From Oxytricha trifallax (lineage: Eukaryota > Ciliophora > Spirotrichea > Sporadotrichida > Oxytrichidae): DNA of 64,000 nucleotides. The stretch's first letter is position 1. Every line of letters begins with the position of its first letter. Both the position numbers and the translations under genes were made by a program. This document shows, piece by piece, positions 40,582 through 52,539 of this stretch. The notes under the pieces are model-generated. The model worked only from the letters and a program-made list of their open reading frames with translations. It ran no database searches and was not told where the DNA came from. The DNA is taken from positions 1-64,000 of the forward strand of contig ARYC01017209.1 in the NCBI GenBank assembly GCA_000711775.1, in the 5' to 3' direction.

Positions 40582-41000
40582 TATTGTAGGAATACATTCG
40601 AATTTGGAAAATGAATTAAAATTAAATTTATTAAATATTAAAATCATGGCAGTTATCAAATCTAAAGGAGCTCAAAATTCAAATTTAACTCGATTCTACG
40701 GTAGATCCCGCAATTTTAACAGGACTTAACTATTGCCAATATTCCTCAATCATCCTAGGAAACGAGATATTTTGATTTTGAGCTACTCCCAAAAACAGTA
40801 AAAGGGGTTTTTCTCGCTTGGGAGAAGAGATAAAATCATTATAGCAATAACAACCACCGTCTTAATTTTAATGCGCTATCCAGAGAGTATAATATTGTCA
40901 GGGTTTGGAGACAATTTCAAAAACATAACTGAGGTAATTAATAATTAACTATTTATTTATTTTAATTTCAATTTCCCAAATCGAATGTATTCCTACAATA
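40582..41000. mobile_element. 419-bp MITE-like element sharing termini with 21169-21587
   Basis: Left end TATTGTAGGAATACATTCG, right end its reverse complement, with TA at both borders. The inverted match is limited to about 25-30 bases at each end; the interior (40650-40920) is unique and unrelated to the other copy. Same total length and nearly the same terminal sequence as the palindromic element. Confidence 0.8.
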
Positions 41001-41129
41001 ATAATTATTTTCTTTAATATGTTTTATCTGTATAAATTATGAATTAAAGTTTATTGTCTGATTTGTGAAACTAATTAAATCTATGAGTAAATGTTGAGAA
41101 ATGAGAAATTTGTTTTTATGTATAAAAAG

Positions 41130-44100
41130 AAAACTTGATAATTTTTAAGGAAAAATTTCTTACTTTTATAGCCCAACTAAATATATTTAACAATAAACTG
41201 ATAGTTAATATTCTCCTTCAGGTAGAAGCAAATTTGAATTAATAAAGCATATTAACAAAAGCCCATTATCTTCAAATAATTTGAGATAAAGTAAAGCACT
41301 TGATGAATTAACTATCAATAATGATAGAAGTAACTAGCACTAAACTTTATAAGATTAATGAAAAACATAGTTACCTGATATAATGCGTAAAACTCCAATA
41401 TAAATTGTTGATCATAGATTAGAACTTAACGACCCTTAGCTTAAAATTAAGAACAGCACAGGTTTAGTTACAAAAAACAAGTATTAATCTCTTTTATTGA
41501 AGCAAAATGGTGAAGATCAGAAAAATTCTTAAGAAATTGATACAACTACTACATCTGTGCCAAGCAATATAAATTAGCAGATATTCCAGCAAATAAAGGT
41601 ATTTAAAGATGTAGTTGGAATTAAGAACTAACCAAATGTTAAGTTCAAGTAGTTCGTGCCAGTACTAGCAAAATAATTCAATGGAAACGAAAATCAAAAA
41701 TCAAAAGAATCAATAGAAGGCGGGTCTTAACTTAAAAATTAAAACGAATAGCTAAATTTCAATATTCTAAGAGAATAGTAATCTCAAAGTCAAATGGGTG
41801 GTGGGGGACCTTCATTAAGAAAAAAGAAAAGTCTTTTAATTAGTAATGACCCTGGATTTAGGTACAAAAGTGTAATAGATCAATATAAATATGGAAAGAC
41901 GAGTATAAAATTTCGATTAGCATTTTATAAATATGTATTTTTTATAGCAATCGATCTTCGATAGAGACTCTCCCAAGAGTTTAGAAATCCTACATAGTGG
42001 TCTAAGACTAACCAATAGATCCAATAAAAAAGCTGGAACAAAGGTATAAAATTCAATAGGAACATCTAGAAAAAATGAAGAATAAATTTATGATTATTGC
42101 TAAAATAGAATTGATTTGGGAAATTAGAAATTTATAATAAAGAATTTAAATATATATTATTTTAACTGCCTCTAATTAGACATGCTTATAGATCAAATTT
42201 GGTTTAGTCGACTTACCGTTATGTTTCAAATAGTATACAGTATCTGTCCAATTTGATTTCGGAGATTTCTTTTTTCTTAAATATCATTTGACCGGTTTAA
42301 CCAGTTTGACCGATTTAACCGGAGGTTTTTGTAGTCAAATTCCTCGGATTTAGAAATACATGTGATTTAATTGATTATTAATTAATTTAATATTAAAAAA
42401 AATATAATAATTAGTGATTTGACCGATTTGACCAATTTGACCGATTTAACTTAGTTATTTTGTGGTCAAATTCTGAAAAGTGTAATATGTAATATATATT
42501 AAAACCGATTAAAATAAAAAACATCAGGAGCAGTAATGGAAGGAATGCGGACCTCTGTTAATGCATTGTAGAAATTGATTAATTTGCTTTCTAATAGGAT
42601 ACCGTTTGTGGCATGAACCTTAAGGAAAGTGTTATAACAGTCTTCGATGTTCAAGAAACAATAGATGTAATCTCCAATCTTGGTAAGAGTAGTAATTGAT
42701 TCTGATGCAGTTCTTGAGAGACAATAGTAGTGAACCAAAGTGGAATGGCGACATCGTTTAAGTTCATGAGATAAGCATCATCAGTGTTAAGGTAGGGATA
42801 TTGCATGAAATCAACATCTTGTTGAAGACTACCGGCAATATAGATTTGAGTGCGGTAAGTAAGGCCACACACTAAGTATACTCTATCACTTTAATCAGTG
42901 GTACAAGTTGTAAGCTCTACAGAGTACGGAGAAGCAGAGAGGTCCGCATTCCTTCCATTACTGCTCCTGACGTTTTTAATTTTAATCGGTTTTAATATAT
43001 ATTACATATTACACTTTTCAGAATTTGACCACAAATTAATTAAGTCAAATTGGTCAAATCGGTCAAATCACTAATTATTATATTTATTTTAATATTAAAT
43101 ATTAATAATCAATTAAATCACATGTATTTCTAAATCCGAGGAATTTGACTACAAAAACCTCCGGTTAAATCGGTCAAACTGGTTAAACCGGTCAAATGAT
43201 ATTTAAGAAAAAAGAAATCTCCGAAATCAAATTGGACAGATACTGTATACTATTTGAAACATAACGGTAAGTCGACTAAACCAAATTTGATCTATAAGCA
43301 TGTCTAATTAGAGGCATTAAAATAATATATATTTAAATTCTTTATTATAAATTTCTAATTTCCCAAATCAATTCTATTTTAGCAATAACATAAATGAAAA
43401 AACTAGAAACTAAAATTTAAATGAGAAGGCAAAGACTGAACTATGTATTGAAAAGTCTATTATGTAAGCTAAGAAATATAAATTCAACTTAAAGACAAGC
43501 AAATCTAAAAAGATGAGCATAATCGATTAATAGTAATAAAAATTTAAACCTGATTATGATTTTGATGACCAGCCTTTAAAGTTAACTTCTTTATTGACGA
43601 AGTATAGCAATTCTCTAATTTCTAATTCAAATAAAAGCAACAAAAGTTTAGCAAATGAGAGTGACAGAACAATTGAATCAGGGTCCAATGATTAATCGAT
43701 TGTAGTTGATAAGTCTTTTGTTAGTATTAATTTACCTCTGAAACTCTAACCGCTAAGCAACCTAATTGACAGTTCAAATAACAAGAGAAATTACAGTATA
43801 TATGGGAATGATTAATATGTTCATAACTACAATACTTTATAGAGTGCTTCTCACAAGAAGCAAATCTCAGATAAATTGCCCATAAATAAAAGTACAATAG
43901 ATAATTGTAGAAATTAACAACAACTTAGTTCTGGTCAAGAAATGAGTGATTTAATTGTGAAAGGAGGGAGATTCAAATCTAAATCCAAAGATTAGTATTA
44001 ACATGACCTTATTATGAAGAGATTTTCACTTGCTAACTAAGAGTAAGCAACTTATGAAATGTAATAGGACTATATGTTTGGACAAAATCAATCCATTTAA

Positions 44101-44135
44101 TACCACACAATTCTTACTAAATTAATAATTTAAAT
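41130..44135 (+). CDS. Q/N/K-rich protein split by a 1.3-kb fold-back element
   Basis: The left coding part (41165-42110) opens after a likely 3' splice site TTTTATAG with SPTKYIQQQTDSQYSPSGRS and continues with K/N/Q-rich sequence, including GGGGPSLRKKKSLLISNDPG. It has one in-frame TGA at 41359-41361 and an interruption at about 41900-41950. The right part (43390-44100) resumes in the same style with NLNEKAKTELCIEKS and KFKPDYDFDDQPLKLTSLL. Between them is the inverted-repeat element 42094-43388, presumably eliminated. The true start is uncertain. Function unknown. Confidence 0.48.
42094..43388. mobile_element. 1.3-kb fold-back element with ~455-bp arms and an internal ORF
   Basis: The left arm 42094-42556 and right arm 42938-43388 are near-perfect reverse complements, opening TTATTGCTAAAATAG and closing with its complement. 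The termini resemble those of the two 419-bp elements (TATTG...AAATA...GAATTTGG-like). The arms include a repeated ACCGGTTTAACC/GACCGATTTAACC motif array. The unique centre carries minus-strand coding-like sequence. Probably non-autonomous, and located where the host gene is split. Confidence 0.82.
42499..42934 (-). CDS. ORF in centre of fold-back element, unrecognised, frameshifted
   Basis: Two overlapping minus-strand frames. The first runs from about 42934 with YSVELTTCTTDQSDRVYLV, TYRTQIYIAGSLQQDVDF and DAYLMNLNDVAIPLWFTT to a TGA at about 42651. The second continues with KIGDYIYCFLNIEDCYNTF and ILLESKLINFYNALTEVRIP to about 42499. Together they read like one globular protein of ~140 residues broken by a one-base shift. 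The end of the second frame runs into the inverted arm. It is not a recognisable transposase; it may be a captured host fragment. Confidence 0.4.
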
Positions 44136-44525
44136 TGTTATATTAGCACTAAATCTTATAGAGAATTAATTATAAATTTAGCTTGAAATTTTGAAGCAAA
44201 TATTTTGTAAGGTTATTAGTAGTATTTTAAAAATTAATAAATCTAGAGAATTAAAATAATTAAGAAATTTTTGCTAGAATATTTTCATTTAAACTTAGTA
44301 TTCTTAAATTTTAAGGGATTTTAAATACAAATTTGGTGATTTATTATTATTATTATTATTAATGATTAAAGTAAGATTAATAAATGTTACTAAAAAAGTA
44401 CAGTATAATATAATAAGTATATCTTTTTAATTCAATTTAATTCATATATCATTAATCTCGAAAAATTCACAAAAATTTTATATTCCAATTCGTTAGATTT
44501 ATTTATATAAATTTTTAGTTTTAAT

Positions 44526-45930
44526 TATAGGCAACTCAATTTAAAGTAACTAAAATAGATAATTAGTTGAAAAAAGATTATTCCCTTTAGATACAGGTTT
44601 AAAAATAGATGGAAGTATTAAAATTAGAATAAACAAGGAAAAATTTATGTAATACATGAATAATAGAAATCAGAGTGCAGACTATGGCTTTTAATTTTAA
44701 GATAATTCTTATACTTCTAAAGGTGTATACAGTATACCCCCTAATCCCAATATAAAATTCCAACAAAACTTTGAATTATAATAAAGAAAAGACATAGATC
44801 GATCATTTGCTTAACTTATTCAATCAACTAAGAAATCTTAAGTAAGTAAAAGTCTTGATACTTTCAATAAAATAAAGCGAGACTAGACACTTTAGTAAAT
44901 AGGTTAAGAAAATAATTAGAATTTGCTAATAACTTAAAATGAGTATAATAAGCAATCAGGGGCTGTGCCTACTCCTAAAATGGATAGCATAGAAATAGTT
45001 AATTTAAAAGTAAAGTAGTAAACCTTAAAAATGTAAGGGAAGTAGAAATCGGAATAGAAATAGGTGGTTTTTAGCTATCTTGATGATGTACTTATATAGG
45101 AAGACATTAAAAATGTCAATGAGTTTATGATTTAATAATAAAAAGAGAAATTAAAACTTTAAGAAAGACTTGCCAGTCTTCAGCTTTTGCAAAATCAAAC
45201 TTCTTTGTAATATATTTATTTTTTCTTTATAAAACACTCATTTCAGAGCCTATCTAATCTTAAAAATAATCTGAATAAAATCAATATGTATAAACTCCTA
45301 GAACTAGAATGCAAATTAAGAAACAACTTAACGATGTATTTAAAGAAAATTTCGATTCAATAGAGAAGAAGAATTATGATAAAATTATCATAAATACCTC
45401 AATTCAAAGTCAAGCAAACGCTGCTAAGAAGAAAATTAAGAAAAAATTGAATATTATAAATTCTAAGATTCACATACCAGGAATTGGAGTTGCTAAATTT
45501 GAGAGTTACAGTACTCAAAAAGATAATAGTAGTTTTATTGAATAGTAGCAGTAATTTAAATAACTACAGAACAAAAATAACATCATTCTTAATGAAGCCT
45601 CAAGTTAAAGTATATTTTAGTCTTTAAATCATTAAGTAATTTGTATGATTAAAAAATTACAGTATATAACAGGAATTCTAGCAAAGTCCAATTTAGAATT
45701 TGAAAATAACTTCAAAAGCTCTTGGACGATAAAAATAAGGTACAAATGATTAAATAAGAGATATTTACTAAAGTACAAGCTTTAATTTTAATAATTTTAC
45801 AGGCTGGTGATTAAAATTAAAAATAATTAAAAATCTTTACTAAATTTGTTTTTTTTTAGGAAATAATTCCAAATTAAGATATTAAAATTTAATATTAAGA
45901 AATCTTTGGAAAGGAATTGAAATAATGAAA
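44526..45930 (+). CDS. Q/K/N-rich protein, unrecognised
   Basis: An open block from 44530 (RQLVEKRLFPLDTGLKIDGS) to about 45210 contains KGVYSIPPNPNIKFQQNF and a helical end (EKLKLQERLASLQLLQNQ). After an interruption at about 45205-45250 coding continues, and a third block at 45309-45745 reads MQIKKQLNDVFKENFDSIEK and INSKIHIPGIGVAKFESYS. At least two frame changes imply IESs or introns. It follows the fold-back-containing gene on the same strand. No family recognised. Confidence 0.42.
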
Positions 45931-46255
45931 ATTAAATTGTGGATTTAAATTTACTTTAAACATTCAGGTGCATAATTATTTACTTTGAAATGTATTAATA
46001 TCTCTTTTCTGTTTTATAATTAAAATTTCCCTTATCTCAAGATTTTCAAATAAAATAATTAAACCTTATTAATTTATTCCAAAATTTAATGTAAAGAGAA
46101 CATCACACTAGTTCATATTTCACTATTATTTCAGCCGTAGTCAGAACTCCCTGCAAATAATTATTATATATTTTAATTAAATTTAACAATATATAAGTTT
46201 GAATCAATTTAAAGATATATGAAAAGAGATGTGCTTTTATTTGTTAATTTTTAAA

Positions 46256-47109
46256 ATGGCAATTATTTTAATTAAATTTTGCCAAGCTCTAATAAATGGA
46301 TTGACCACCGCAGATTTAGGACTTCCTAATTACGATGTTGCTTCCATCTAGCATAGTGATTATGTAGTTGCATTGTAAAAGTGCGGAGTCAAAAATATCG
46401 AAGTCTTAGAAAAAAGAGAGGAATTCCCAGACTCGGTATTTGTAGAGGATGCGGCCATTGCTCTACCGAAATCTCTGGTTATCACTCAACCTGGTGCAAA
46501 GAGTAGACAAGGAGAATTTACTGAGGATATGAAAAAGGCTTTTGAAAAGTTTTATAAGCCAGAGGAGTTTCACTTAATGACAGGCAATGAGCTACTTTAT
46601 TATTAATCACACTTTCTTTTATGAATTTCTAAATGATTAACAGTATTATTGAATATTATACTTGATGGTGGGGATGTGATGAGAGTTGGAAATTTCTACT
46701 ACGTAGGTTTGTCGTCAAGAACTAACGCAGAAGGAGCAGCTCGTTTAATACAGATTTTGACCTAAGAAGGCCTCGATGGCACCCCAGTCTCTTTACCCAA
46801 GGGACTCCACCTAAAAACTATTGTGACCTCTATAGCCCCAAATCTCCTCGTTGAATTTAAGAAATCAACTCAATCAGTGAATTTGACAACTTTGAAAAGA
46901 TAATAGTCGATGCTGAAGAGTCTCATGGTGCGAATCTTTTAAATATTAATGGAAAGTTACTAGTCCCCTTAGGGTGCCCAAAACTTTTATAAATTTTAGA
47001 AGATAGGGGCTTTGAATGTTATGTTGTTGATAATTTTGAATTTAGAAAAGTCGATGGGGCTCTCACATGCATGAGTGTTTTAAGTAAGAGAGACCTATTG
47101 CTGGAATGA
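46256..47109 (+). CDS. DDAH: Dimethylarginine dimethylaminohydrolase (DDAH)
   Basis: ATG 46256 to TGA 47107-47109. Motifs in order: GLTTADLGLPNYDVASIQH; FPDSVFVEDAAIALP with the acidic catalytic patch; ITQPGAKSRQGE; ILDGGDVMRVGNFYYVGLSS; RTNAEGAARLI; SHGANLLNINGKLLVPLG; and the catalytic cysteine near the C-terminus in GALTCMSV. DDAH hydrolyses methylated arginines to citrulline plus methylamine in the cytosol. Length after excision (~250 aa) fits the family. One IES (46859-46884) is exact. A second interruption at about 46580-46665 is evident, with candidate pointer TTAA. Other guanidino-modifying hydrolases are less likely given the combined motifs. Confidence 0.9.
46859..46884. other. 26-bp IES in DDAH, pointer GAATTT
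   Basis: GAATTT at 46853-46858 and 46879-46884. Excision gives APNLLVEFDNFEKIIVDAEE in one frame; without it the frame is lost. Confidence 0.88.
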
Positions 47110-48095
47110 TTAGATAACATAGTAAATTATTATTAAAAATGTGGTTGGTTAAATATGGGAGAAATTAAAATTAAAAAAGTAACTTATAAAGAAGAAGTAT
47201 ATTTTGGACATCGAAAGAAAGTTAATAAGAATTTTTGCATAGAAAAGATAAACTTAATCTCCACATCTAAAGTTTAATTAATTCTGCTAATGACTATAAA
47301 TAGTGATTTCAAAATAAATTAAAAATTTCCTTTTTTATTTTCCAGAATTATCAAACTTTATTAAAGATGTAAAATTATCTGTAAATTAATTTATTCATTA
47401 ATAAAATATTAAAAAAGGCCCGGCTATTTAATAATTTCAAATATACAAAATAAATAATTTTTTAATGAGATACTATTTTTAATTTTTATAATTATTTAAA
47501 TTATCATCTCATTAAATATAAAAAGAATAATGATATTGGAAATTATCAGTTGTAGTTATGATATCAAATTATATATTTTTAATTTTTTACCTAAAGAATT
47601 TACAAATCTATATAATTTCTTATATAAATAAATGCATTTCCCTTCTTCAATATTTATTTTATAAATTACATATTTATGAATTAGATATATTGGTAGATTA
47701 TACTGTGTTAATTAAACATAATTATTAAAATAGAATCTAATAATAATATCTAAATATTAAAATAATTTATTAGGAATGATAAATATTATAGTTTAGGAGT
47801 AAAAATAGCAAAATTTATCATTTTAACCTCAATACTCTCCCATCAAATAAAATCCATCAAAGAGTTAAAACATTAATAGAAATGAGCAGACTTCAAATAC
47901 TCGTATTAAAAATATATAAATAAAATAATAAAATATAAAATAAATCTCTAATAAATTGCTTTTTATTGAGAAATCATAGTGAGCTATTTCAATATAGTAA
48001 AAATTCTTCTTAATTATTTTTTTTAATTAAATTATAACTTGGAGTCAAACAAAGTATTCGAATAAATAAACTTAGAAGAAGTAAATACCAGCAAA
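47110..48095. other. Very AT-rich spacer
   Basis: Long A/T runs, no coding frame, no recognisable RNA gene. Confidence 0.55.
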
Positions 48096-50255
48096 TTAAA
48101 GCAAGTAGATGATTATAAATTTATCTATTAATAAAATGTTTGTAATATATATTTTTAGTTATACCATGACAACTTTGAACAAAGATAAATGCTCATTAAA
48201 AAAATTAAAAAGTAGCAAATTAAACAGATGGGATTACCTGTGAAAGATTACTTAAAAATCTGATTTAAATCAAAGTATCGAATTATCTGTATAATCGCTA
48301 AATATCAAAGATAAAAGTGAGGTTCAAATTCATAGGAGATAGATTAGTGAAGGGTAAAGCGTTTGAATAAGTAAAATGATAAAAATAGCAGTAGATTCTT
48401 ATAAAAATAGAATAATCCAAGAGTTTATTTACTCTAATATAATTACTATTTTTTTAAAAATAGATATAAGCCAGAAAAGATTGATGATTAATAAAATCTT
48501 AATGGAACAAAGTTGTAACAGAATTTATGTTTTTTAAATTTCAATAAATTTAAACAATTATTATCTAACAGATAAATGAAGATGAAACATATCGGATAAT
48601 ATATAGTAGCAGGTACAATTAACTTTTGGATTCAACTAGAAAGAGAGCTGAGATCAATGATGAATAGAAAACTTAATTATTAGGACTTTAAAGTGTAGTT
48701 TATTAAGATAAAGTAAATCAAATTTACAGTGATTTAAAGAAAAATTCCTTAACAAATGGACAGTTAACGGTTTCATTTGAAAAGCTATACGGATTCAATA
48801 GCAGTTTTTAGAATACAGAATCTAATGTAATTTTCACGAAACCTTAAAAATATAATTAAAGATTGATACAACTTTGTTCATATTTAAAGTATAATTATGA
48901 AACCAAGTAGTCTATACATAAATTAAACTCCATAGCTTGTGTAAAATAAGTAAAAATTCAAATAAAATGTAACTTATAAACTTAACCCCCTGTAAAATTT
49001 GAAAAATTAAAGAAAGAGCTCAGATAAACTTTCATCTATTCTTTCATCCAATTATTATGAAAATCTGCAAATAAACTCACAACCTCTGAAGTAAAAGTAG
49101 TTATTCACAACAGGGAACTAAAGTTCTGAAAATTTATTAAGTCGAGGCATGAGCAGCCATAGCAATACAAAATCAACTTCAGAATTACCTCTTCTGAACA
49201 ATATAATTGTATCCAAAACTCAAGAAGCTAACTAGTATCAAAACTTGTCAGATTTAAAACCGCAAAGGTCGAGTAAGAAGTAACTAATTAGCATCCAAGA
49301 TTATCACTCTATTAAAAATGAGATCAAAATCTCAAAAAGTAGCTAAAAAAGCAAACAATCAGGTTTCGTATAGAGCAATCCTTACAAGCAAAATAACCGT
49401 AGAGGCAAATCTATGCAGGTATATTGGAATCAGTCATAAATTTAATAATAAAAACCTAATACACTGTTATAGCAGCATAATCGTAATTATAACAACTTAG
49501 GGGAGAGTACATTAAGTATAGAGAAATAACTTCGAAACAATCTCTAAATTGCGAAGGCTTAAATAGTTTAAGACCAGAAACTAAGACATTCAATACTATC
49601 TGCACTGCTAAATAACTATAACAAAATTGATGGATCTAATATAGAGTAATCTTTGTAACCTAAATTTTAAGATTTCGGTGGCTAAAGCTAGTCTGAAGTT
49701 ACATTAAATGAGGAGATAAACGGGCATGATTTTAAGTACTATAATAATAGCTTTGTCAATTCAAACATAAATTATGGCAAGAAACTGTAGTCAAGTAAGA
49801 AAAATTTAATCAAGCCAAATAGACACTCTTAAAGCATTAGTATTCAAGATATATCTTAGAAGAATTTACAGAGATTTTCTCCAAAGAAAAACACAATATT
49901 AAATGATACAATAGCCATTAAGAATTAGCATAATCCACTTTTAAAGAGTGATTAGTCACAGTAAAATATTTATAATAGTTTTGATAATGGAGGAAGAAAG
50001 TATTATTTATAAAATTAATTATAGTATACCTCAAATAATTGTTATTATAACTTGATTGACTATGAATATATATTTAAAAATAATAAATTTTAATGAAGAA
50101 AGTACATTAAGCTAAGCAAATTCAAGTAAAACCAATCCCACCCAATAAAATAATTTCATATTGAAGATTTAAACAATGCCTCAGACGAAGAACTCACGAA
50201 TTATTTGGAACCCCTGAATAGCAATATGATTAATTTACTTCCTAAAAGATTATGA
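48096..50255 (+). CDS. Q/N/S-rich protein, unrecognised
   Basis: Open blocks from 48560 to TGA 50253-50255, with the clearest coding in 48590-48990 (TRKRAEINDEQKTQLLGLQS; TNGQLTVSFEKLYGFNSSF), 49075-49990 (SRGMSSHSNTKSTSELPLLN; LNEEINGHDFKYYNNSF) and the last piece 50110-50255 (HIEDLNNASDEELTNYLEP). Open pieces at 48096-48440 may be its 5' part. Interruptions at ~49050 and ~50040-50110 look like IESs. Composition and layout resemble the other + strand genes of this run. No domain. Confidence 0.42.
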
Positions 50256-50353
50256 AATTAGAATTAAATATGATTAATAGATTTGATTAGTTTTGTTTTA
50301 TTAATTAATTTAATTTTAATATTTTATTTCATGAATATATTATAATTAAACAT

Positions 50354-52030
50354 GCAGCAAAACTAAATTAATAAACATCCCTTTGATAATAAAAATCATA
50401 GCTAGTAAATGAGTAACTAGAAAGTTAAACTATCCAAGGTATCTTCAGCTACTTATATATAAATAATAAGATAAATCATTAAAATCAAGGGGAGGGGTTT
50501 TAGGGAGGGGATTATTATACAATATAAAAATATAATTATTTTCTGAGTTTAACTTAGATTCAAAATCAACTAGCAAATTCCAACTATTCTCATAGTAAGA
50601 TGGATGGGAGTAGCTATTTATAGTAAACGCAAGCGAGTAGTTAGTATAAAAATTTAAATGGCTTGAGCAGGATGGAGGATGTCAATTAGCCACCAAGATC
50701 GCAGTTTTTGGCAAGCTAATAAGAGTTAATGAATTCAAATAATTCACAAGGCAGTCATATAATTTTTTAAAAAATGTCCGAAACAAACTTAGTTTTGTTC
50801 TTATTACTAAGAATAAAATAATAATTGCTTATAACATGCATTAAATTATGAATTCTCAATTAGCTGGTCTTCAAAGCTTTGATGAAGTGAAGAATTCATA
50901 AGGAGTTGGTCATCACAGTGCTAATAAAAGTGAATTGTAATCAAAGATTCTTATTAAGGAAGAAAGAAAGTACTATGATTTGTTTTATATTTTATAATTT
51001 AATGATTCTTACAAAAAGAAAGGATTAAAACATAGCAATACAGCAAAGAAAACAATTAAAGGAAGTAAAAGCTCACATAATTTATTCAGAGATTAAAAGT
51101 TTCAAGAAAATGCAAGTAGGCCAGCAACAACCTCATAGTAAAAATCATTTAGAATAAGACGCTCAAATTCAAAAATTATAGAACGAGTGGAAGATGAAAA
51201 TAAGCCGGATTCATTTATGATTCACAAGAAGCACGGCAATCGACAAACTGAATATAATTCCCCAAATTAGCCCACTAAATAAGAGTACTATTCAAACTCA
51301 AAGATAACTATTGAAGATACGTCACCAATTCAAGATACCAACACTACTTAAGATATTAAGCTACTCACTATAAATTAAAATTTAGAAATGCTTAACGATC
51401 CAAATAATCATAAAGGTAGCTTAAATAATCCTAAGCAAAATCTTTCAATAAATTAACTTAGCATGACTTAAAAAGATCTGTCGACTTCATAGTAGTCGAA
51501 ATGGACTGAGTCTTTTTTAAAGAAGAGAAATCTGTAAAGCTCTTAAAATACAAAGAGTAATTGGAATCTTGCTTAAACCTCAACATTACTGGGGAAGGAG
51601 GAATTTCTATTAAAGAACTCGGCTTTAGATGGCACAACTGTGAGATTTTGGAACGGTATTCTGTACAACCCAGGACAAGTGATAAACAAAGAGTAAAACT
51701 AGAACATTCTAATTCCACAATTTTATCATGGGCCAAAATACAAGCAAATTCAAGGGGAGACTTCTGACACAGTCAAGATGGAGTATTTTATCAAGAAGGA
51801 GATTGAAGATTACAGAAGCAACCAAAAAGCTAGTAAACATACCAGGAAAGACGTCATGATAAAAATGTTGATTGAGGAGGTTGATAAGCAGCATTTACGC
51901 ATTAATTTTCTAGAGAATAAAGTCAGGGAATAGAAATCTAAAATTTTGAAGTTAGAAGATGCATTTACAATAAATTTATAAATTACTGAAAGTGATATTT
52001 TTAATATTCGATTATAAAAGCATAATTATA
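50354..52030 (+). CDS. S/N/Q-rich protein with helical C-terminus, unrecognised
   Basis: Opens MQQNQINKHPFDNKNHSQQ. An interruption at about 50460-50570 contains a G-rich telomere-like tract. It continues with YSHSKMDGSSYLQQTQASS, a second interruption near 50780-50850, and long S/K/N-rich sequence (KKTIKGSKSSHNLFRDQKF). The C-terminal part looks folded: LDGTTVRFWNGILYNPGQV, then a long helix EYFIKKEIEDYRSNQKASK ... LIEEVDKQHLRINFLENKV. No family recognised. Confidence 0.48.
50489..50510 (+). repeat. G-rich telomere-like tract with four G-runs
   Basis: Runs G4, G4, G3 and G4 separated by A, TTTTA and A. It could form a G-quadruplex and resembles degenerate G4T4 telomere repeat. It lies inside a probable IES or intron. 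Confidence 0.7.
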
Positions 52031-52539
52031 GTTTACAGTAAAATGTTATTACTTAGTAAATAGCAAATATGAGCCTAATGTTTCAAAGTGTTATACTTTA
52101 CTCAGATCAATATTTTATATACTTAAATATTAAAAAGTGAATTTTATAGTTTTTCTAGAAAACTTAAATTTTTGAAGTGCAATTCAGTCTATAATATCAA
52201 AAATTTATATTTCCAGATTATAAATAGTAAATTAAACTCAAAATTTTTTCGAGAAGTAATTTTAATATCAATAAGTATAGATTCATACAATTTATAATTT
52301 TTGATAAATCTTTTTAATTGTTTCAAAGATCACATAGACTTCTATTGAGATGCAGTTCCTCCAATACTTAACATAGAGAGTTAAATTATGACGGCTAGTA
52401 AAATTTGGATGTTTCTAGTCGCAATAAATTCAATAAAATTTGGGAACCCATATTTTAATTTCAAATATTTAATTTTTAAAAAAATGTGAAAATACCCCTT
52501 TAATTTCTAAGTCTCACAAAAAATAATAAAATTCTTAGG

